Positions 61,833-64,000 of a DNA stretch of 64,000 nucleotides are shown piece after piece. Origin of the DNA: Streptomyces spiramyceticus. Lineage in GTDB: Bacteria > Actinomycetota > Actinomycetes > Streptomycetales > Streptomycetaceae. Under the pieces are notes generated by a model. It searched no databases, was not told where the DNA came from, and saw nothing but the letters and a program-made list of their open reading frames with translations. The DNA lies in assembly GCF_028807635.1 (NCBI RefSeq), contig NZ_JARBAX010000002.1, positions 744,001 through 808,000 of the forward strand, read 5' to 3'. A program made the translations under genes and the position numbers. Every line of letters starts with the position of its first letter. Within the stretch, counting starts at the first letter, position 1.

Positions 61833-61847
61833 ATTACGCTGCGTAAT
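61833..61847. promoter_or_regulatory. 15-bp inverted repeat upstream of the NDH-2-like gene
   Basis: ATTACGC-T-GCGTAAT has perfect 7-base arms and lies 46 bases before the GTG of the oxidoreductase. TAATAAT overlaps its right arm and could be a -10 element. Confidence 0.45.
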
Positions 61848-61892
61848 AATCTGTCCGTCCACCGCCACCACCCCCGCAAGAGGTGAAGTGCA

Positions 61893-63242
61893 GTGACACG
61901 AGAACGCCCCCGCATTGTCATCGTCGGAGCAGGTTTCGCCGGCCACCAGGCCGCCAGGACCCTCTCCCGGCAGATCAGGCAGGTCAGGGACCCGGCCGAA
62001 ATCGTTCTGCTGAACCCGACCGACTACTTCCTCTACCTCCCCCTCCTCCCGCAGGTCGCAGCCGGAATCCTCGAACCCCGCCGGGTCACGGTCTCGCTCC
62101 CCGGGACGCTGCCGCACGTACGGCTGGTCCTCGGTGAGGCGGACCGGGTCGACCTGGAAGCGCGGACCGTGCACTACACCGACCCCGAGGGCGACACCGG
62201 CGAGCTCACGTACGACCGGCTCGTGCTGGCCGTCGGCAGCGTCAACAAGCTGCTGCCGGTCCCGGGCGTCGCGGAGCACGCCCACGGCTTCCGCGGGCTG
62301 CCCGAAGCGCTCTATCTCCGCGACCACGTCACCCGCCAGATCGAGCTGGCGGCCGCCACCGGCGACCGCGCCGAATGCGCCGCACGCTGTACGTTCGTCG
62401 TCGTCGGCGCGGGCTACACCGGAACCGAAGTGGCCGCCCACGGCAAGATGTTCACCGACGCGCTCGTCCGCAAGCAGCGCACCTGGCGGCATGGCCGGCC
62501 CAAGCCGCGCTGGCTGCTCCTCGACATCGCGCCACGGGTCCTGCCCGAGCTGGACCAGCGGCTGTCGAAGACCGCCGACCGGGTCCTGCGCGAGCGCGGT
62601 GTGGACGTACGGACGGAGACCTCCGTCAAGGAGGCCACCCCGGCCGGTGTCCTGCTGGACGACGGGGAGTTCGTCGACACCAGGACACTGATCTGGTGCG
62701 TCGGCGTACGGCCCGACCCGCTGGTATCCGATCTCGGCCTGCCCGTCGAGCGCGGGCGTCTCGTCGTCGACCCGCAGCTGAATGTGCCGGGCCACCCCGA
62801 GGTCTTCGCCTGCGGAGACGCCGCCGCCGTACCGGACCTGACCAGGCCGGGCGAGTACACGCCGATGACCGCGCAGCACGCGGCCCGGCAGGGGAAGGTG
62901 GCGGGCCGCAACGTCGCCGCGTCCCTCGGGCACGGGATGCGGCGCTCGTACAGCCACAACGACCTGGGCTTCGCCGTCGACCTCGGCGGCGTGAAGGCCG
63001 CGGCCAATCCGCTCGGCGTGCCGCTGTCGGGGCCCCTGGCCGGCGCAGTCACCCGCGGCTACCACCTCGCCGCCATGCCCGGAAACCGGGTGCGCGTCGC
63101 GGCCGACTGGCTGCTCGACGCCGTACTGCCGCGCCAGGCCGTGCAGCTGGGCCTCGTCCGCTCCTGGTCGGTGCCGCTCGACACCTCGTCGCCCGAACTG
63201 GCCAGGATCGCGGGCGCACCCGAACGCCCGCACAAGGAGTGA
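61893..63242 (+). CDS. Type II NADH dehydrogenase-like FAD oxidoreductase
   Basis: A 449-aa two-fold flavoprotein. IVIVGAGFAGHQAARTLS (FAD) and TFVVVGAGYTGTEVAAHGKMF (NAD) are both present, as is the FACGDAAAVPDL C-terminal FAD loop. NDH-2 enzymes pass NADH electrons to quinone without pumping protons; the C-terminal membrane helix is amphipathic (GYHLAAMPGNRVRVAADWLLDAVLP). GTG 61893 has GAGGTGA. The stop is 2 bases before the transketolase ATG. Confidence 0.87.
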   Translation: MTRERPRIVIVGAGFAGHQAARTLSRQIRQVRDPAEIVLLNPTDYFLYLPLLPQVAAGILEPRRVTVSLPGTLPHVRLVLGEADRVDLEARTVHYTDPEGDTGELTYDRLVLAVGSVNKLLPVPGVAEHAHGFRGLPEALYLRDHVTRQIELAAATGDRAECAARCTFVVVGAGYTGTEVAAHGKMFTDALVRKQRTWRHGRPKPRWLLLDIAPRVLPELDQRLSKTADRVLRERGVDVRTETSVKEATPAGVLLDDGEFVDTRTLIWCVGVRPDPLVSDLGLPVERGRLVVDPQLNVPGHPEVFACGDAAAVPDLTRPGEYTPMTAQHAARQGKVAGRNVAASLGHGMRRSYSHNDLGFAVDLGGVKAAANPLGVPLSGPLAGAVTRGYHLAAMPGNRVRVAADWLLDAVLPRQAVQLGLVRSWSVPLDTSSPELARIAGAPERPHKE

Positions 63243-63243
63243 C

Positions 63244-64000
63244 ATGGAACGCAAGAAACGGGCGGAACTGGCGGAACTTTCCGAGCTCGGCCAGCAGTTG
63301 AGGGTGGACTCGGTACGCGTCGCCGACACCGCCGGGTCGGGCCACCCCACCTCCTCCATGTCGGCGGCGGACCTCGCCGCCGTACTCCTCGCCCGGCATC
63401 TGCGCTACGACTTCGACCGCCCCGACCACCCCGGAAACGACCGGCTGATCCTCTCCAAGGGCCATGCGTCGCCGCTGCTCTACGCCATGTACCGGGCGGC
63501 CGGCGCCATCGACGACGAGGAACTGCTCACCTACCGGCAACGCGGCAGCCGCCTCGAAGGCCACCCGACGCCCCGCCTCCCCTGGGTCGACGTGGCGACC
63601 GGCTCGCTGGGGCAGGGGCTGCCGGTCGGCGTCGGAGTGGCGCTCGCGGGCAAGCGGCTCGACCAGGCCCCGTACCGCGTATGGGTGCTCAGCGGCGACA
63701 GCGAGATGGCGGAGGGCTCGGTGTGGGAGGCCGTCGAGCACGCCGCCAACCAGCACCTCGACAACCTCACCCTGGTCATCGACGTCAACGGGCTCGGGCA
63801 GCGTGGCCCCACCCGCCACGGGCGCGACCTGGCGGCGTACAGCCGCAGACTGCACGCCTTCGGCTGGCACGCGATCGAGGTCGACGGGCACGACCCCGAG
63901 GCGATCGACCTCGCCTTCGCCGAGGCCCGGTCGACCATCGGGCGGCCGTCGGCGGTCATAGCGGCCACCCACAAGGGCAGGGGAGTCGCGGCCGTCGAGG
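63244..64000 (+). CDS. tkt: Transketolase, 3' partial
   Basis: ATG 63244 begins a reading frame that runs off the window. The first 252 residues are the thiamin-diphosphate domain of a ~615-aa short transketolase: SGHPTSSMSAADLAAVLLARHL, LSKGHASPLLYAMY, ATGSLGQGLPVGVG, and the ThDP motif VLSGDSEMAEGSVWEAVEHAANQHLDNLTLVIDVN. It transfers two-carbon units in the pentose phosphate pathway. It follows the NDH-2-like gene by 1-2 bases, so they are co-transcribed. The pyrimidine and C-terminal domains are not in view. Confidence 0.92.
   Translation, partial: MERKKRAELAELSELGQQLRVDSVRVADTAGSGHPTSSMSAADLAAVLLARHLRYDFDRPDHPGNDRLILSKGHASPLLYAMYRAAGAIDDEELLTYRQRGSRLEGHPTPRLPWVDVATGSLGQGLPVGVGVALAGKRLDQAPYRVWVLSGDSEMAEGSVWEAVEHAANQHLDNLTLVIDVNGLGQRGPTRHGRDLAAYSRRLHAFGWHAIEVDGHDPEAIDLAFAEARSTIGRPSAVIAATHKGRGVAAVE

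Overview
The window is very GC-rich, high-coding-density actinobacterial DNA. GTG and TTG starts, ATGA-type gene overlaps and strong GC-rich Shine-Dalgarno sites are typical of Streptomyces. The ccr-ecm-mcl-mch-mcd-psd-pssA block and the many Streptomyces-type families (a SAV_2336-like vWA protein, SpoIIE phosphatase with a kinase-like ATPase domain, tripeptidyl aminopeptidase) point the same way. I saw no rRNA or tRNA genes, no CRISPR array and no origin.

Layout. (1) 1-6144: a three-gene operon encoding a caspase-like protein with a VMAP-like C-terminus, a MoxR AAA+ ATPase, and a vWA protein fused to a TIR domain. This fits a vWA-MoxR-VMAP type NTP-dependent conflict (immunity or cell-death) system with two candidate effectors, and it is the most notable system here. 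The first gene is cut by the window edge. (2) 6104-12422: a P450 that has lost its heme-ligand Cys, an inositol-monophosphatase-family enzyme, a flavoprotein desaturase-like oxidoreductase, a macro-domain protein, an Ada-AlkA fusion, and an ogt pseudogene. The ogt gene is split by a 265-bp IS200/IS605-derived non-autonomous element. (3) 12403-17866: a secreted protein, an ADP-ribosylglycohydrolase, glycerate kinase, and then a decayed integrative-element patch (frameshifted HNH nuclease, small secreted protein, frameshifted serine recombinase joined to an HNH tail). (4) 17867-24104: a PucR-type regulator divergent from a complete livFGHM-K branched-chain amino acid ABC transporter, with an 18-bp perfect palindrome between them.

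(5) 24180-34995: phospholipid synthesis (pssA, psd) next to the ethylmalonyl-CoA pathway operon (ccr, ecm, mcl, mch, mcd), followed by a TetR regulator and a double 3-hydroxyacyl-CoA dehydrogenase. Together the pathway genes turn crotonyl-CoA into glyoxylate plus propionyl-CoA. This supports acetyl-CoA assimilation and supplies ethylmalonyl and methylmalonyl units. (6) 35330-48885: a HEAT-repeat protein, GNAT, SRPBCC/TetR pair, secreted tripeptidyl aminopeptidase, a radical-SAM protein with a LexA-like box, an MFS exporter fused to three beta-sandwich repeats, a PAS-GAF-SpoIIE-HATPase protein, a methyltransferase, and an ArsR/flavoprotein pair. (7) 49010-54173: an operon of four peptidases (M55, M20, S9, S66) suited to D-amino-acid or cell-wall peptide breakdown. 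(8) 54196-64000: DinB, a secreted hydrolase, a LapA-like membrane protein, GNAT, a DUF5107-TPR protein, VOC, a methyltransferase, a holin-like membrane protein, an NDH-2-like oxidoreductase, and the start of a transketolase that runs off the window.
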